A stretch of DNA of 64,000 bases from Anaerolinea sp. (GCA_029975055.1 JARKPU010000058.1:248001-312000); one strand, 5' to 3'; positions 47,410 through 56,523 are shown, numbered from the stretch's first letter. Program-made: numbers and translations. The notes: generated by a model from the letters alone, not told the origin.

Positions 47410-47417
47410 CAACGTTG
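47410..47417. promoter_or_regulatory. Operator-like palindrome beside the LacI-family gene
   Basis: CAACGTTG, a perfect eight-base palindrome, repeats the core of the site at 47486-47499. It lies 16-23 bases upstream of the regulator start, just after its -10 box. Confidence 0.6.
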
Positions 47418-47427
47418 GGCTTACATC

Positions 47428-47433
47428 ATTATA
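47428..47433 (-). promoter_or_regulatory. -10 box of the LacI-family gene
   Basis: TATAAT in the context AGGTATAATG. The predicted start site is immediately before the CAACGTTG palindrome, consistent with autorepression. Confidence 0.55.
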
Positions 47434-47484
47434 CCTGAGGTGACATGATACGGCTGACGGATGCAAATTGTGTGCTAGCGCGTG

Positions 47485-47513
47485 TTGACAACGTTGTCAT
47501 ATGCCTGTATAGT
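47485..47513 (+). promoter_or_regulatory. Promoter of the UroD-like/G3E operon with overlapping operator
   Basis: TTGACA at 47485-47490 and TATAGT at 47508-47513 with 17-bp spacing. The perfect 14-bp palindrome TGACAACGTTGTCA (47486-47499) covers the -35 box, the typical site of LacI-family repression. Confidence 0.85.
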
Positions 47514-47561
47514 ATAGCCGGGAGGATATGAACCCAGTATTTTCGATCAGGAGACGAGGGA

Positions 47562-48950
47562 ATGAGTGCTTTTAACCATACTATGCATGGGAAAGACCTG
47601 CTGCTGGCGGCTCTGCGCCACGAGCCCCTGCCCGCCACGCCCTGGGTGCCTTTTGCCGGGGTGCACGCCGGTAAGCTGCGCGGCTATTCGGCGCTGGAAG
47701 TGCTCACTGAACCGGCCAAACTGTTCGAGTCGCTGGTGGAGGTGAACCGCGTTTACGACCCCGATGGGCAGCCGGTGGTGTTCGACCTGCAGATCGAGGC
47801 GGAAATCCTGGGCTGCACGCTTGCCTGGGCCAAATCTGCACCTCCAAGCGTGGCCTCGCACCCGCTGGAAGCACGCATGGAGGTGCCCGCCCGCCTGCCC
47901 GAAGCTGCCGACGGGCGCCTGCCGGGGACTCTGCAGGTGATGCGCGAGATGAAAAAAGCCGTCGGGCAAAGCACCGCGCTCTACGGATTGGTGTGCGGGC
48001 CGATGACCCTGGCCTCGCATCTGCGCGGCACCGAAATCTTCATGGATGCGTTCGACCATCCGGGTTTTCTCGAGGCTCTGCTCGCCTATTGTTCAGCCGT
48101 CACGGCCCGTATGGCTGCGCTTTACTGCGAGGCGGGCATGGATGTGATTGCCGTGGTGGACCCGCTCGTTTCGCAGGTCTCGCCGCGCCACTTCCGGCAG
48201 TTTCTGCTCCAACCCTTCACCGGCATCTTCCGGCAGATTCGGCAGATGGGGGCGTTCTCGTCCTTCTTCGTCTGCGGCGACGCGACCAAGAACATTGAAT
48301 TGATGTGCCAGACCGGGCCGGATTCGATCTCGATCGACGAGAATATCGACCTTCCCGCGGCAAAGGCGACCACAGACCGCTATAACATCACCATCGGCGG
48401 CAACATCCCGCTCACCACACGCATGCTGCTGGGCAACCAGCAGGATAACATGAAGTTCGTGGTGGACTTGCTGGAGCGCCTTGGCGGGGGCGCGGGCCCA
48501 GCTCCGTGCAATTATATTCTCTCTCCCGGCTGCGACATGCCCTACGATACTCCGGTGGAGAACGCCGTGGGCGTGCTGCAGGCGGTTCGCAACCCGGCGG
48601 GCACCCGCCAGATGCTGGCGGATTATGAGAGCCACACCTTCGACATCCAGGTGGAATTGCCCGATTATGCCGCGCTGAAGCACCCTCTGGTGGAGGTCTT
48701 CACGCTGGATTCGGATACCTGCGCGGCGTGCGGCTACATGCTGGGCGCGGCGCAGCGCGCCGTGGCCGAGGCAGGCACGGGCGTGCAACTGGTGGAATAT
48801 AAGTTCACCCGGCCGGAGAACGTGGCGCGCATGGTCAAGCTGGGAGTGAAGAATTTACCCGCGCTTTATATCAACGGCGAGCTTAAATATTCCTCCCTCA
48901 TCCCCTCCAACCGCGAGCTGCTGGAGGAGATAGCCAAGGCCGGTAAATGA
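47562..48950 (+). CDS. UroD/MtaA-family protein fused to a thioredoxin-like domain
   Basis: 462 aa. Residues about 10-350 are the uroporphyrinogen decarboxylase-like barrel used by corrinoid-dependent methyltransferases (MtaA, MtbA, CmuA): GLVCGPMTLASHLRGTE, DVIAVVDPLVSQVSP and FFVCGDATKN. The usual zinc triad His-x-Cys...Cys appears as Phe236-Val-Cys238 and Cys324 (LSPGCDMPYDTP), so one ligand is missing. The last ~90 residues form a thioredoxin-like domain with Cys387-Ala-Ala-Cys390 and the cis-proline loop NLPALYINGE. Regulated by the LacI-type promoter. The substrate is unknown. It overlaps the G3E gene by four bases. Confidence 0.8.
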   Translation: MSAFNHTMHGKDLLLAALRHEPLPATPWVPFAGVHAGKLRGYSALEVLTEPAKLFESLVEVNRVYDPDGQPVVFDLQIEAEILGCTLAWAKSAPPSVASHPLEARMEVPARLPEAADGRLPGTLQVMREMKKAVGQSTALYGLVCGPMTLASHLRGTEIFMDAFDHPGFLEALLAYCSAVTARMAALYCEAGMDVIAVVDPLVSQVSPRHFRQFLLQPFTGIFRQIRQMGAFSSFFVCGDATKNIELMCQTGPDSISIDENIDLPAAKATTDRYNITIGGNIPLTTRMLLGNQQDNMKFVVDLLERLGGGAGPAPCNYILSPGCDMPYDTPVENAVGVLQAVRNPAGTRQMLADYESHTFDIQVELPDYAALKHPLVEVFTLDSDTCAACGYMLGAAQRAVAEAGTGVQLVEYKFTRPENVARMVKLGVKNLPALYINGELKYSSLIPSNRELLEEIAKAGK

Positions 48951-50017
48951 AGATCCATCTGGTGGGCGGGTTCCTCGGAAGCGGGAAAACCACGGCCATC
49001 ATCCAGGCCGCGCGGGTGCTGATGCGCCGCGGCCTGCGCGTGGGCGTGGTGACCAACGACCAGGGCAAGTACCTGGTGGATACGGCTTTCTTCCGGCTGG
49101 CCGACCTGCCGACGGTGGAGGTGACGGGCGGGTGCTTTTGCTGCAACTACGCCGACCTGGACTCGAGCCTGGAGCACCTGGTGCAGTCGGCGCAGCCGGA
49201 TGTGATTTTTGCCGAATCAGTCGGCTCGTGCGCCGACCTGGTGGCGACGGTGGTCAAGCCGCTGCTGAGCCTCAGGGCGCTGGATGCGGGGCCGTCCAGC
49301 TTCAGCGTGTTCACCGACGGGCGCCTGCTGCGGCGCAGGCTGCTGGGGCAGCCGCTGCCTTTCAGCGATGACGTGATGTATATTTTCGACAAGCAGATCG
49401 AGGAAGCCGGGCTGGTGGTGATCAACAAGGCCGATCTGCTGGCGGAGGATGCGCTGGATGAGGTGACGCGCTTGTTCCAGGCCCGCCACCCGGGCAAAAC
49501 ATCTCTGCTGCAAAACAGCCTCGCCGAAGGGGGCGTGGAGGGCTGGCTGGCTTTGCTCGAAACAGGCAGCTTTAACCTGCCACAAGCCTCGCTGGAGATT
49601 GATTACGCGCGTTATGGCCGCGGCGAGGCGCAACTGGCCTGGCTGGATGAAGAAGTGCTGATCGAAGCACGAGAGGGCGATGCCGCCCCGGCGGTGCGTC
49701 AATTCATCCGCGCGGTGCTGGGTGCGATCCGCTCCAGAGGGGCCGGGGTGGGGCATGTGAAGTTTATCCTCGCTGCAGGCGGGAAAGAGGTGAAGCTGAG
49801 CTTCCCGGCACTCGAGGAAGACGGATGGGAAGCACTCATCCCAGGCAAGACCGGCGGGCAGGCGCGGCTGCTGGTGAACGCGCGCGTGGAGATGGATGCC
49901 GCTGAACTGCGCGGACTGTTCCGGCAGGCGCTCGAAGAGTGCGGCGCCGAATTCCAGGAAGCCGGGGTGGATTACTTTCACCCAAAGCAGCCCAACCCAA
50001 CCTACAGGATGGAATAA
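48947..50017 (+). CDS. G3E-family (CobW/HypB-like) GTPase
   Basis: 356 aa. The P-loop GGFLGSGKTT (residues 7-16), the metal motif GGCFCCN, the switch-like DVIFAESVGSC and the NKADLL base-binding motif define a G3E GTPase. Such proteins insert or deliver metals (Zn, Ni, Co) or reactivate cobalamin enzymes. Its start overlaps the UroD-like stop, so metal or corrinoid delivery to that protein is the likeliest role. A C-terminal domain of about 150 residues has no clear assignment. A strong terminator follows. Confidence 0.85.
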   Translation: MKIHLVGGFLGSGKTTAIIQAARVLMRRGLRVGVVTNDQGKYLVDTAFFRLADLPTVEVTGGCFCCNYADLDSSLEHLVQSAQPDVIFAESVGSCADLVATVVKPLLSLRALDAGPSSFSVFTDGRLLRRRLLGQPLPFSDDVMYIFDKQIEEAGLVVINKADLLAEDALDEVTRLFQARHPGKTSLLQNSLAEGGVEGWLALLETGSFNLPQASLEIDYARYGRGEAQLAWLDEEVLIEAREGDAAPAVRQFIRAVLGAIRSRGAGVGHVKFILAAGGKEVKLSFPALEEDGWEALIPGKTGGQARLLVNARVEMDAAELRGLFRQALEECGAEFQEAGVDYFHPKQPNPTYRME

Positions 50018-50020
50018 GAC

Positions 50021-50053
50021 ACGGGTGGCGGGTTTACCCCGCCACCCGTTTTA
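50021..50053. terminator. Terminator between convergent G3E and MocA genes
   Basis: A 12-bp perfect stem ACGGGTGGCGGG/CCCGCCACCCGT with a five-base loop, followed by TTTT on the plus strand. Confidence 0.85.
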
Positions 50054-51076
50054 CTATATTGTCACCGGCTGACCGGTTTCGGCGCTTTGGATGGCGCCGA
50101 ATACCATCTCCAGGCTGTGAATGTTATCGGAGCAGACGGTCTCGGGCGCGGTGCCGCTTTCGAGGCAGGCGAAGAAGTCGGCGATCTGCCCGGCGTGCCC
50201 GCCGGTTTTCTCGGGTGAGTCATACGGCGGCAGCTCTAAATTCTGCCATTCGGAGAAGAACCCGCCGGCTTTGCTCACCGACTGAGCCTGAAAGCCGGTT
50301 TCGCCGTCCCAGCGCAGCGAGCCTTTCGTGCCGATGATGCGCCAGTCGGCGTTCCAGGAGGTGTTCAAGCCCTCGGCGCACCAGCTGCCCCGGTAGTTGT
50401 AAACGATGCCGCCGCTCATTTGAAACAAGGCGGCTGCCGAGGCATCGTGGTCGTACCACGAGCCGGTTGGGTTCCATTCGCGGCAGAAGACGCTGACCGG
50501 GTCGGCGCCGGAGATCAGCCGCGCGGCATCGAAGGTGTGAATGGCCATATCCAGGAGCAGGACGTGGCGCATGCGGTCGCGGAAACCGCCAAAGTGCGCG
50601 CCGATGAAGAAATCGGAACAGACGGTGGTGACTTCGCCGATCGCTCCAGATTCGATGAACCGGCGCACCCGGCGGATGTTGGCGTCGTAGCGCCGGTTCT
50701 GGATGACGGCATAGGTTTTCCCGGCATTTTGAGCGGCGGCGATCATCTCTTGGGCGTGGGCGAGGCTATCGGCGAGGGGTTTTTCCCCTAATACGTGGCA
50801 GCCATGGGCCAGGGCCGCCAGGGTGACGGTGTGGTGCGCCGCGGGAATGGTGCAGTCGAAGACGACATCGGGTTTCACCGCATCGAGTGCGCTGGAGAGG
50901 TCGGTGGAGATGAGGGCGGAGTGCCAGCCGAATTCCGCGGCTCGGGCGCGGGCAGCGGACTCGTTCAAGTCCACAAAGGCGGCCATTTCGACGAAAGGCA
51001 GTTTTTTGACTGCGGTGAGCCAGGTGTGCGATATTCCGCCGCAGCCGGTGAGGAGGACTTTATAGGTTCTTGTCAT
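50054..51076 (-). CDS. Gfo/Idh/MocA-family oxidoreductase 1
   Basis: 340 aa from the ATG at 51076 (AGGATG upstream; ATG at 51082 possible). The N-terminal Rossmann fold is KVLLTGCGGISHTWL, with DVVFDCTIPAAHH and the HVLGEKPLA motif that bears the catalytic Lys. The C-terminal sheet includes DMAIHTFDAARLISG. These enzymes oxidise or reduce sugars and cyclitols with NAD(P). Last gene of the leftward four-gene unit. Confidence 0.88.
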   Translation of the reverse strand: MTRTYKVLLTGCGGISHTWLTAVKKLPFVEMAAFVDLNESAARARAAEFGWHSALISTDLSSALDAVKPDVVFDCTIPAAHHTVTLAALAHGCHVLGEKPLADSLAHAQEMIAAAQNAGKTYAVIQNRRYDANIRRVRRFIESGAIGEVTTVCSDFFIGAHFGGFRDRMRHVLLLDMAIHTFDAARLISGADPVSVFCREWNPTGSWYDHDASAAALFQMSGGIVYNYRGSWCAEGLNTSWNADWRIIGTKGSLRWDGETGFQAQSVSKAGGFFSEWQNLELPPYDSPEKTGGHAGQIADFFACLESGTAPETVCSDNIHSLEMVFGAIQSAETGQPVTI

Positions 51077-51134
51077 GTTCATCCTAGTTGCTCTGTGGTT
51101 CCATCTTTCTCCGCGCTCGTTGCGACCTTTACGG

Positions 51135-51839
51135 TTAGGCCAGCGCTTTCTTCCTCGCCATGAAGTCATCGAGGATGGCGGCGGTGGCAGTGGCGCCCGA
51201 GCGCGTGCAGCCGGCTTCGATCACATCCAGGAGTGCATCCAGCGTGCGCACGCCGCCGGCGGCTTTCACCTGCACGGCCGGGCCCACACTGGCGCGCATC
51301 AGCTTGAGGTCGGCAATGGTGGCGCCGGAGGGGGCAAAACCCGTGGAAGTCTTCACCCAATCGGCGCCGGCCTGCTCTGCAAGGCGACAGGCGGTCACCT
51401 TTTGCTCGTCGGTGAGGTAGGCATTCTCTAAGATCACCTTCACCCGGGCGCCGGCGGCGTGGGCTGCCTCGACGACGGCCTGGATATCGGCCCGAACATA
51501 GTCGTCATTTCCCGAGAGCAGCTCACCGATGTTGATGACCATATCCAGCTCGCGGGCGCCGTGGGCGATGGCCTCGCGCGCCTCGAAGACCTTGCTGGCG
51601 GTGGTGCTTCCGCCGTGCGGGAAGCCGACGACCGTGCTGACGAGCACATCCGAGCCTTCCAGCAGGCGCGCGGCCAGCTCCACATGGCAGGGCTTGACGC
51701 ACACCGTGGCGACGTGGTAGCGCGCTGCCAGTGCGCAGCCGGCGGTCACATCGGCCTGGGTGAGTTCGGGGCGCAGCAGCGAGTGATCGATGACTTTAGC
51801 GACCTGCTCGTAGGTTAGATTTCGTATATCCAGTGTCAT
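51135..51839 (-). CDS. deoC: Deoxyribose-phosphate aldolase
   Basis: 234 aa from the ATG at 51839 (GGGAG site). It starts DIRNLTYEQVAKVIDHSLLRP and contains STVVGFPHGGS, ELDMVINIGELLSG, KVILENAYLTDEQ and the Schiff-base Lys163 in WVKTSTGF, with GVRTLDALLDVIEAG. It splits 2-deoxyribose 5-phosphate to acetaldehyde and glyceraldehyde 3-phosphate; in this cluster it may act on a related sugar phosphate. Tightly spaced between MocA 1 and GH130. Confidence 0.9.
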   Translation of the reverse strand: MTLDIRNLTYEQVAKVIDHSLLRPELTQADVTAGCALAARYHVATVCVKPCHVELAARLLEGSDVLVSTVVGFPHGGSTTASKVFEAREAIAHGARELDMVINIGELLSGNDDYVRADIQAVVEAAHAAGARVKVILENAYLTDEQKVTACRLAEQAGADWVKTSTGFAPSGATIADLKLMRASVGPAVQVKAAGGVRTLDALLDVIEAGCTRSGATATAAILDDFMARKKALA

Positions 51840-51855
51840 ACATGCTCCCAGGTGC

Positions 51856-52842
51856 TCAATTGCGGATGGCCTCGGTCTTGACCCAATCGACGAGGTCGTC
51901 CACATGGGTGAAGGCCAGGGCGGTGACGGTATCGGCGGCGCCGTAGTAGACGGCCATGCGGCCTGTGGCACCGTCGGTGAGCGCGGCGCACGGGAAGACC
52001 ACATTTGGCACGTCACCGACGCATTCGTAGATGGTTTGCGGCGACATGAGGTAGGGCGCGGCGCGGCAGATCACCTTCCAGGGCTGGTCGAGATCGAGCA
52101 GGACGGCGCTCATCGAATAAACGTACCCGTTGCAGCTGGTCAGCACGCCGTGGTAGATCAACAACCAGCCTTCGCTCGTTTCGATGGGGGTGGGGCCGGC
52201 GCCGACCTTGGTGTAACACCACGAACCGGGGCCGAGCACCCAGCGGTGGCAGCCCCAATGGATCATATCCGGGCTTTCGGAATAGAAGATATCGCCAAAG
52301 GGGGTGTGGCCGTTATCGGAAGGGCGCGAGAACATGGCGAACTTGCCCTTGATCTTGCGCGGGAAGAGCACGCCGTTGCGATTGAAGGGCAGGAAAGCGT
52401 TTTCCAGCTGGAAGAAAGATTCGAAATCGTGCGTGTAGCCAACGCCGATCGTGGGGCCGTGGTAACCATTGCACCAGGTGACCCAATAGCGGTCTTCGCA
52501 CCAGCACACGCGCGGGTCGTAGCGATATTGAAATGCGGCCACCTCGGGTTGTTCGCAGATGAAGCCGATCGGCTGGTGGTCGATTTTCCAGGCGAGTCCG
52601 TCTTTTGAGAAGCCGCGATAGACATCCATCACGCGGCGGGTGTCATCGATGCGAAAGACTCCGGCAAACTCTCCCTGGTAGGGAACGACTGCGCTGTTGA
52701 AAATGCTGTTGGCGCGCGGAATGAGGTTGCGCGGAATGACCGGATTGCCTGAATAGCGCCAGATCACATCCTGGCTGCCTTCAGGGCGGGCCTCCCAGGG
52801 CAGGTTGGGGATGGCAGGCAGGTCGGTATAACGAGTGGGCAT
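51856..52842 (-). CDS. GH130-family glycoside phosphorylase/hydrolase
   Basis: 328 aa five-bladed propeller. Landmarks: the start with [87 protein letters not shown] and [13 protein letters not shown]130 enzymes phosphorolyse beta-1,4- or beta-1,2-mannosides; specificity subgroup cannot be assigned from these motifs. No signal peptide, so it acts inside the cell on imported oligosaccharide. No transporter gene lies in the visible cluster. Confidence 0.85.
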   Translation of the reverse strand: MPTRYTDLPAIPNLPWEARPEGSQDVIWRYSGNPVIPRNLIPRANSIFNSAVVPYQGEFAGVFRIDDTRRVMDVYRGFSKDGLAWKIDHQPIGFICEQPEVAAFQYRYDPRVCWCEDRYWVTWCNGYHGPTIGVGYTHDFESFFQLENAFLPFNRNGVLFPRKIKGKFAMFSRPSDNGHTPFGDIFYSESPDMIHWGCHRWVLGPGSWCYTKVGAGPTPIETSEGWLLIYHGVLTSCNGYVYSMSAVLLDLDQPWKVICRAAPYLMSPQTIYECVGDVPNVVFPCAALTDGATGRMAVYYGAADTVTALAFTHVDDLVDWVKTEAIRN

Positions 52843-52866
52843 AGGTTCTCCTTGGGGTACAACGTA

Positions 52867-53877
52867 CTATTGGGTGGGGTGAATCATTACTTCACGACCG
52901 GTTTGCGCCGAGCGCGCGGCGGCAGCGACTACTTCGAGGGTGAGCGCGCCCTCGCGCATGGGCACGCGCGCCTGACGGCCCGCGCGGATGGCCGCCAGGA
53001 AGTCGTCCATCTCGGCGGCGGCCAGGCTGCGCTCGGCGGTGACTGTCTCGCTCGCCACCTCGGGGCCGGCGGTGTGCAGGATCTCGGCGTGGTTGGCGTC
53101 TGAAACAAAGGCCGTCAGGTTGCGGGCTACAAAACGCAGGTCGTATTCCCAGCGGCCCGGCACGGCCGCATTGCTGGCGCCCAGCACGCCCACCGGCCCG
53201 CCCTTGAAGCTGAAAACGCTGCCGGAGGTATCTTCTACGGTGTAATCCGGCACATCTTTATGGAAGAGGTTGCGCTGCAGGCTGTAGGCGGTTTCGGCCT
53301 CGCCCAGCAGGTGGCGCATCACATCCACCAGGTGGATGGCCTGCTCGAACACCTGCCCGCCGGATTTATCTTTCGCGCGCCACCAGGCTGAGTGCAGCGA
53401 GTTGCAGAAGTACCGCGCCATCACCATCCCCGGCCTGCCGGCCTCCCCTGAAACCAGCAGGGCCTTGAGGCGTTCGATGGCCGCGCCGAAGCGCATCATA
53501 AAGCCCACCTGGCTGACCACCCCGGCCTTTTCGCAGGCTTCGACCATCTCCCAGGCCTTATCCACCGTCAGGGCAATGGGCTTTTCGTTGAAGACGTGGA
53601 TTCCGCGTTCGGCGGCGGCAGTGACCTGGTCGGTGTGAGCATAGGGCGGGATGCTGACGATCACCGCGTCTGGCTTCACCTCGCGGAACAGGGCATGGTG
53701 GTCGCTGGTGATATACGGGCGTTCCACGCCGCAGCGGGCTGCCAGGTCGGCGGCTTTCGTGAGGGTGGGGTTGACAAAGCCGACCAGCTCCACCTCGCCG
53801 GGCAGGGTGATGAGGTGAGTAGCGTGCTGGCTGTTCATCCAGCCGCAGCCAATCAGGCCGATGCGGATTGGCGGCAT
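52867..53877 (-). CDS. Gfo/Idh/MocA-family oxidoreductase 2
   Basis: 336 aa from the ATG at 53877 (GAGGAGG site). Rossmann start RIGLIGCGWMNSQHATHL, DAVIVSIPPYAHT, HVFNEKPIALT with the catalytic Lys, and QAIHLVDVMRHLLGEAE. It is distinct from copy 1 and more like the inositol/keto-sugar branch. First gene of the unit with GH130, deoC and MocA 1, so two oxidoreductases may epimerise or oxidise the released sugar. Confidence 0.88.
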   Translation of the reverse strand: MPPIRIGLIGCGWMNSQHATHLITLPGEVELVGFVNPTLTKAADLAARCGVERPYITSDHHALFREVKPDAVIVSIPPYAHTDQVTAAAERGIHVFNEKPIALTVDKAWEMVEACEKAGVVSQVGFMMRFGAAIERLKALLVSGEAGRPGMVMARYFCNSLHSAWWRAKDKSGGQVFEQAIHLVDVMRHLLGEAETAYSLQRNLFHKDVPDYTVEDTSGSVFSFKGGPVGVLGASNAAVPGRWEYDLRFVARNLTAFVSDANHAEILHTAGPEVASETVTAERSLAAAEMDDFLAAIRAGRQARVPMREGALTLEVVAAAARSAQTGREVMIHPTQ

Positions 53878-53965
53878 GGGTCTCCTCCTCGTGTGAATCG
53901 GCCTGTGCAGCTGGCACAGCCAGGAACAGGCTCGATGGGCTGGGTTCAAAATGAAATTTAAAAGG

Positions 53966-54000
53966 AAAACAGACGAGGTTATTATAACCCCGTCCGTTTT
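53966..54000 (-). terminator. Terminator after the SIS-domain gene
   Basis: Read leftward the stem is AAAACGGACGGGGTTAT paired with ATAACCTCGTCTGTTTT, perfect when two G-U pairs are allowed, and followed by a T-rich tail. On the plus strand those pairs would be A-C mismatches, so it works in the leftward direction. Confidence 0.8.
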
Positions 54001-54029
54001 GATTACTGTTCAGAACAATGAGATCGCGC

Positions 54030-55052
54030 TCAGGCGAGCTTCACCACCGAATCGAGGTTGTTGGGGCGGTCGGGGTCAAGGCCTTTCGACATCGAGCGCC
54101 AGAACGCGAAGAGCTGGCCCAACGGAAGGTAAAGGACGTTGCGCAGGGGTTCCTCGATGTTGGCGTCGAAAGCGATGTCGGCGTTTTGGTTGTCCATCAC
54201 CAGCAGCCGACCGCCCAGGGCGGCCATATCGGCCAGGACGGCCTGTTCATAGGTCCGGTTGCTCTCGGAGCGCAGGCCAATGACCAAAGTGGACGGGGTG
54301 ACCATCGATTTTGGCCCGTGGCGGAACTCCATAAAGTGGAACGGCTCGGAATGGCTGAGCGACATTTCCTTCATCTTCAGGCTGAGCTCACAGGCCAGCC
54401 CATAGCGAGTGCCTGAACCGAGGAAGTAGAAGCGGTCCAGCGAAAGGTCGCTGCCGAGCTTTTCGGCGAGGCCGGCGTAGGCATCCAGCAACTGGCGGCC
54501 AACCTCGGGCAGAGCGTAGAATTGCGCCAGCCTTTCATCCCTGCCAGACCAGCGAACAGCCAGCCAGGCCGCGGCCAGGTAGAGCGTGGAGAAGGCACGC
54601 GTCTGGCAGACGCTGGTCTCCTGACCGGAAGGAAGATGGATGTTGATGTCGCCCATGCTTGCCAAAGGGCTTTGCGGGTAGTTGACAAGGGTGATCACCT
54701 CGCCGAGGTGCTGGTCGCGGAACTGCTGGCAGGCGCGGATGGTCTCGCTCGTTTCGCCGGAACGGCTGACGGCCACCAGCAGGGTGTGAGCGCCGTGCGG
54801 GTAGGTGATCTGCGGGTTCAACCACAGTTCCGAGGCCGGGAAGGCGCGCGCCAGGCGGCCGGTGAGTTCGCTGTAGAGCGCGGCTGCCGCGACGGCGAGG
54901 TAATAGGTGGAACCGCAGCCGGTAAAGAGCACCTGTTGGTAGGTCGAAGCGTCCGGCAGGGCGGAGAGAGTTTCCATCACCCGGTTGACCGACTCCCAGG
55001 CTTCAGGCTGCGAAAGGATCTCTTGGTGGGTGTGGTATCCGCGTTCGCTCAT
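54030..55052 (-). CDS. SIS-domain sugar-phosphate isomerase/deaminase (GlmS C-terminal-like)
   Basis: 340 aa with two SIS domains. The first has [17 protein letters not shown] and [16 protein letters not shown]; the second has [24 protein letters not shown] and [10 protein letters not shown], as in the isomerase half of GlmS, AgaS and FrlB. No glutaminase domain, so it is not glucosamine-6-phosphate synthase; deglycase, deaminase or isomerase activity on an amino sugar phosphate is likely. Second gene of the unit after the amidohydrolase. Confidence 0.87.
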   Translation of the reverse strand: MSERGYHTHQEILSQPEAWESVNRVMETLSALPDASTYQQVLFTGCGSTYYLAVAAAALYSELTGRLARAFPASELWLNPQITYPHGAHTLLVAVSRSGETSETIRACQQFRDQHLGEVITLVNYPQSPLASMGDINIHLPSGQETSVCQTRAFSTLYLAAAWLAVRWSGRDERLAQFYALPEVGRQLLDAYAGLAEKLGSDLSLDRFYFLGSGTRYGLACELSLKMKEMSLSHSEPFHFMEFRHGPKSMVTPSTLVIGLRSESNRTYEQAVLADMAALGGRLLVMDNQNADIAFDANIEEPLRNVLYLPLGQLFAFWRSMSKGLDPDRPNNLDSVVKLA

Positions 55053-55064
55053 GGGGGGAGCTCC

Positions 55065-56105
55065 TTATGGCAGGGATTGGATGCCAAGCGCGCGTTGGGC
55101 GTTGGCATGATAAATCTTCTTGAGTACCGGGCCCGGCAGGTGGAGGCCGTAGATGCGCCAGCGGCCTTGCCCGGGGATTTCGGAGGAGTCGTAAGGGAAG
55201 TATTCGTCCTGGGTTTCGAGGAAACGATAAGTGATGCGCGCGGTTTCCACGCTCGGGCCGGCATCGGTGCCGAAGAGAATGCGGTCGGCATACTTGAGGA
55301 AGAAGCGCCGGGCGGTGTAGGGCTGGCGGCCTAATTCGGCGATGCGCGCGGAAACATCGATGAAATAGTTGGGGCAGCGATCCAGCATGGCGCCCACCCA
55401 GGCCAGGTTCTCGGCGTAGCAGCCGACATGTGCGCCAATGAAGGTGGTGCGGGGGTGATCTTCCACGAGGCCGGCAAGGTCTTCGAGGATGGAAAGGAAG
55501 GGCGGGAAGGGCGGGCTGGTGAAGGCCCAATCGGGGTTGGCCTGCAGCTCCTCCCAGCGCTCGTTGCGTTCATCCACGGGGTCGAAGAAGGCAACGGGGT
55601 CGGCCACGTGGATCAACACGGGCAGGTTCAACTCGGCGGCGGTCTCCCAGATGGCGTCTAACCGGCGGTCGTTGACGCGCGCCAGGTTGCCTTGCGGGTC
55701 TTTGACGCGCAGGCCGAAGGGCTTCCAGATCTTCAAGCCTTGCGCGCCCCAGGCGGCCTGTTCGCGCAGCCGCGCGGCGGCCCATTCGGCAAAGCGGTTG
55801 CCGTGCACGGGCCATTGCGACCAATCCACCCCGCCGAACATCCGGAACCGTTCGGGAGCGGAATTCTTGTAACGGTCGAGATGCCGCTGGAGGATGGCCT
55901 CGCCCCATCCGCCGTCCAGGTCTACATAAACGCGCACACCGGCTTCGTCGAGCCGCGCGATGATTTCCTCGACGGGCGTCTCTGCAAGCTTAGGCATGAA
56001 CCCGTCGAGGTGGTTGTGCGCGTCAATGACCGGGAAGCGCGGCCGTGAGACGGGGTGGGCCGGCAGGACCAGTTTCGATTGAGGTTTGTAAGCGGAAAGC
56101 TCCAT
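55065..56105 (-). CDS. Amidohydrolase-family (TIM-barrel) enzyme
   Basis: 346 aa. Metal-binding motif FPVIDAHNHLDGF near residue 30, LPVLIHVADP, TTFIGAHVGCYAENLAW and DRILFGTDAGPSVE place it in the amidohydrolase_2 group with ACMSD and related decarboxylases. Substrate unknown. It is the first gene of the leftward unit, followed 12 bases later by the SIS gene, so it probably handles a sugar-derived acid or lactone. Confidence 0.82.
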   Translation of the reverse strand: MELSAYKPQSKLVLPAHPVSRPRFPVIDAHNHLDGFMPKLAETPVEEIIARLDEAGVRVYVDLDGGWGEAILQRHLDRYKNSAPERFRMFGGVDWSQWPVHGNRFAEWAAARLREQAAWGAQGLKIWKPFGLRVKDPQGNLARVNDRRLDAIWETAAELNLPVLIHVADPVAFFDPVDERNERWEELQANPDWAFTSPPFPPFLSILEDLAGLVEDHPRTTFIGAHVGCYAENLAWVGAMLDRCPNYFIDVSARIAELGRQPYTARRFFLKYADRILFGTDAGPSVETARITYRFLETQDEYFPYDSSEIPGQGRWRIYGLHLPGPVLKKIYHANAQRALGIQSLP

Positions 56106-56523
56106 TTCATCCCCTCACATCCCGTGCGCCACCTCGGGTGACGCAGGAACGGGAATTCGAAAGCCGCGATTCTTGATGGATTGTGTTTATTTTAACATAA
56201 CCCCAACCGATATACCAGCAAAAACGAGCAATTCCTTGCAATTTCCGTTGGTTTAGGCATGGAAGATATTCCCCAAACGGGTAATGGACAGGGGGGGTGT
56301 GGGTCGCTACAATCACCCTCATCCACAGCCCTGCTCTCACCCGGAGAGAGGGCGGTTCCCTTCCCATTTCCAGCCGGTGCGAGCTGGGAATGACATGAGG
56401 ACAACGGACGAGGTCCCCGTTGCAGGCAGGGAGGTATGTTAAAATGAGATTCGAGCTTCCATTCCTCCGCGGCTCTCAAAGAGCCTCGCTCGGCCGCAGT
56501 GAGCCGCCCGCCCAAGAGGAGCC
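56106..56523. other. 418-bp divergent intergenic region with hairpins and a dispersed repeat
   Basis: No gene is seen. The region has a run of seven G (56291-56297), the repeat at 56315-56353, hairpins CCAGC/GCTGG (about 56371-56388) and CAACGG/CCGTTG (56402-56422), and a GTTAAAATG box at 56438-56446 that may be the -10 of the histidine kinase gene. The amidohydrolase promoter should lie at its left side, which is AT-rich (about 56175-56215). Confidence 0.5.
56315..56353. repeat. Dispersed palindromic repeat, copy B
   Basis: ACCCTCATCC then CTCTC-accc-GGAGAG; same orientation and layout as copy A at 39185-39223, with several substitutions. Confidence 0.5.

Noticed and set aside
51061..51169. 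Longer N-terminus for MocA-type oxidoreductase 1
   Set aside because: The extra 31 codons are Arg/Trp-rich, have no ribosome site and do not match the family, which starts just before the Rossmann strand.
52855..52868. GTACAACGTAC near the GH130 start as a third LacI-type operator
   Set aside because: It keeps only one half (CAACGT) of the palindrome and sits between two coupled genes, not at a promoter.
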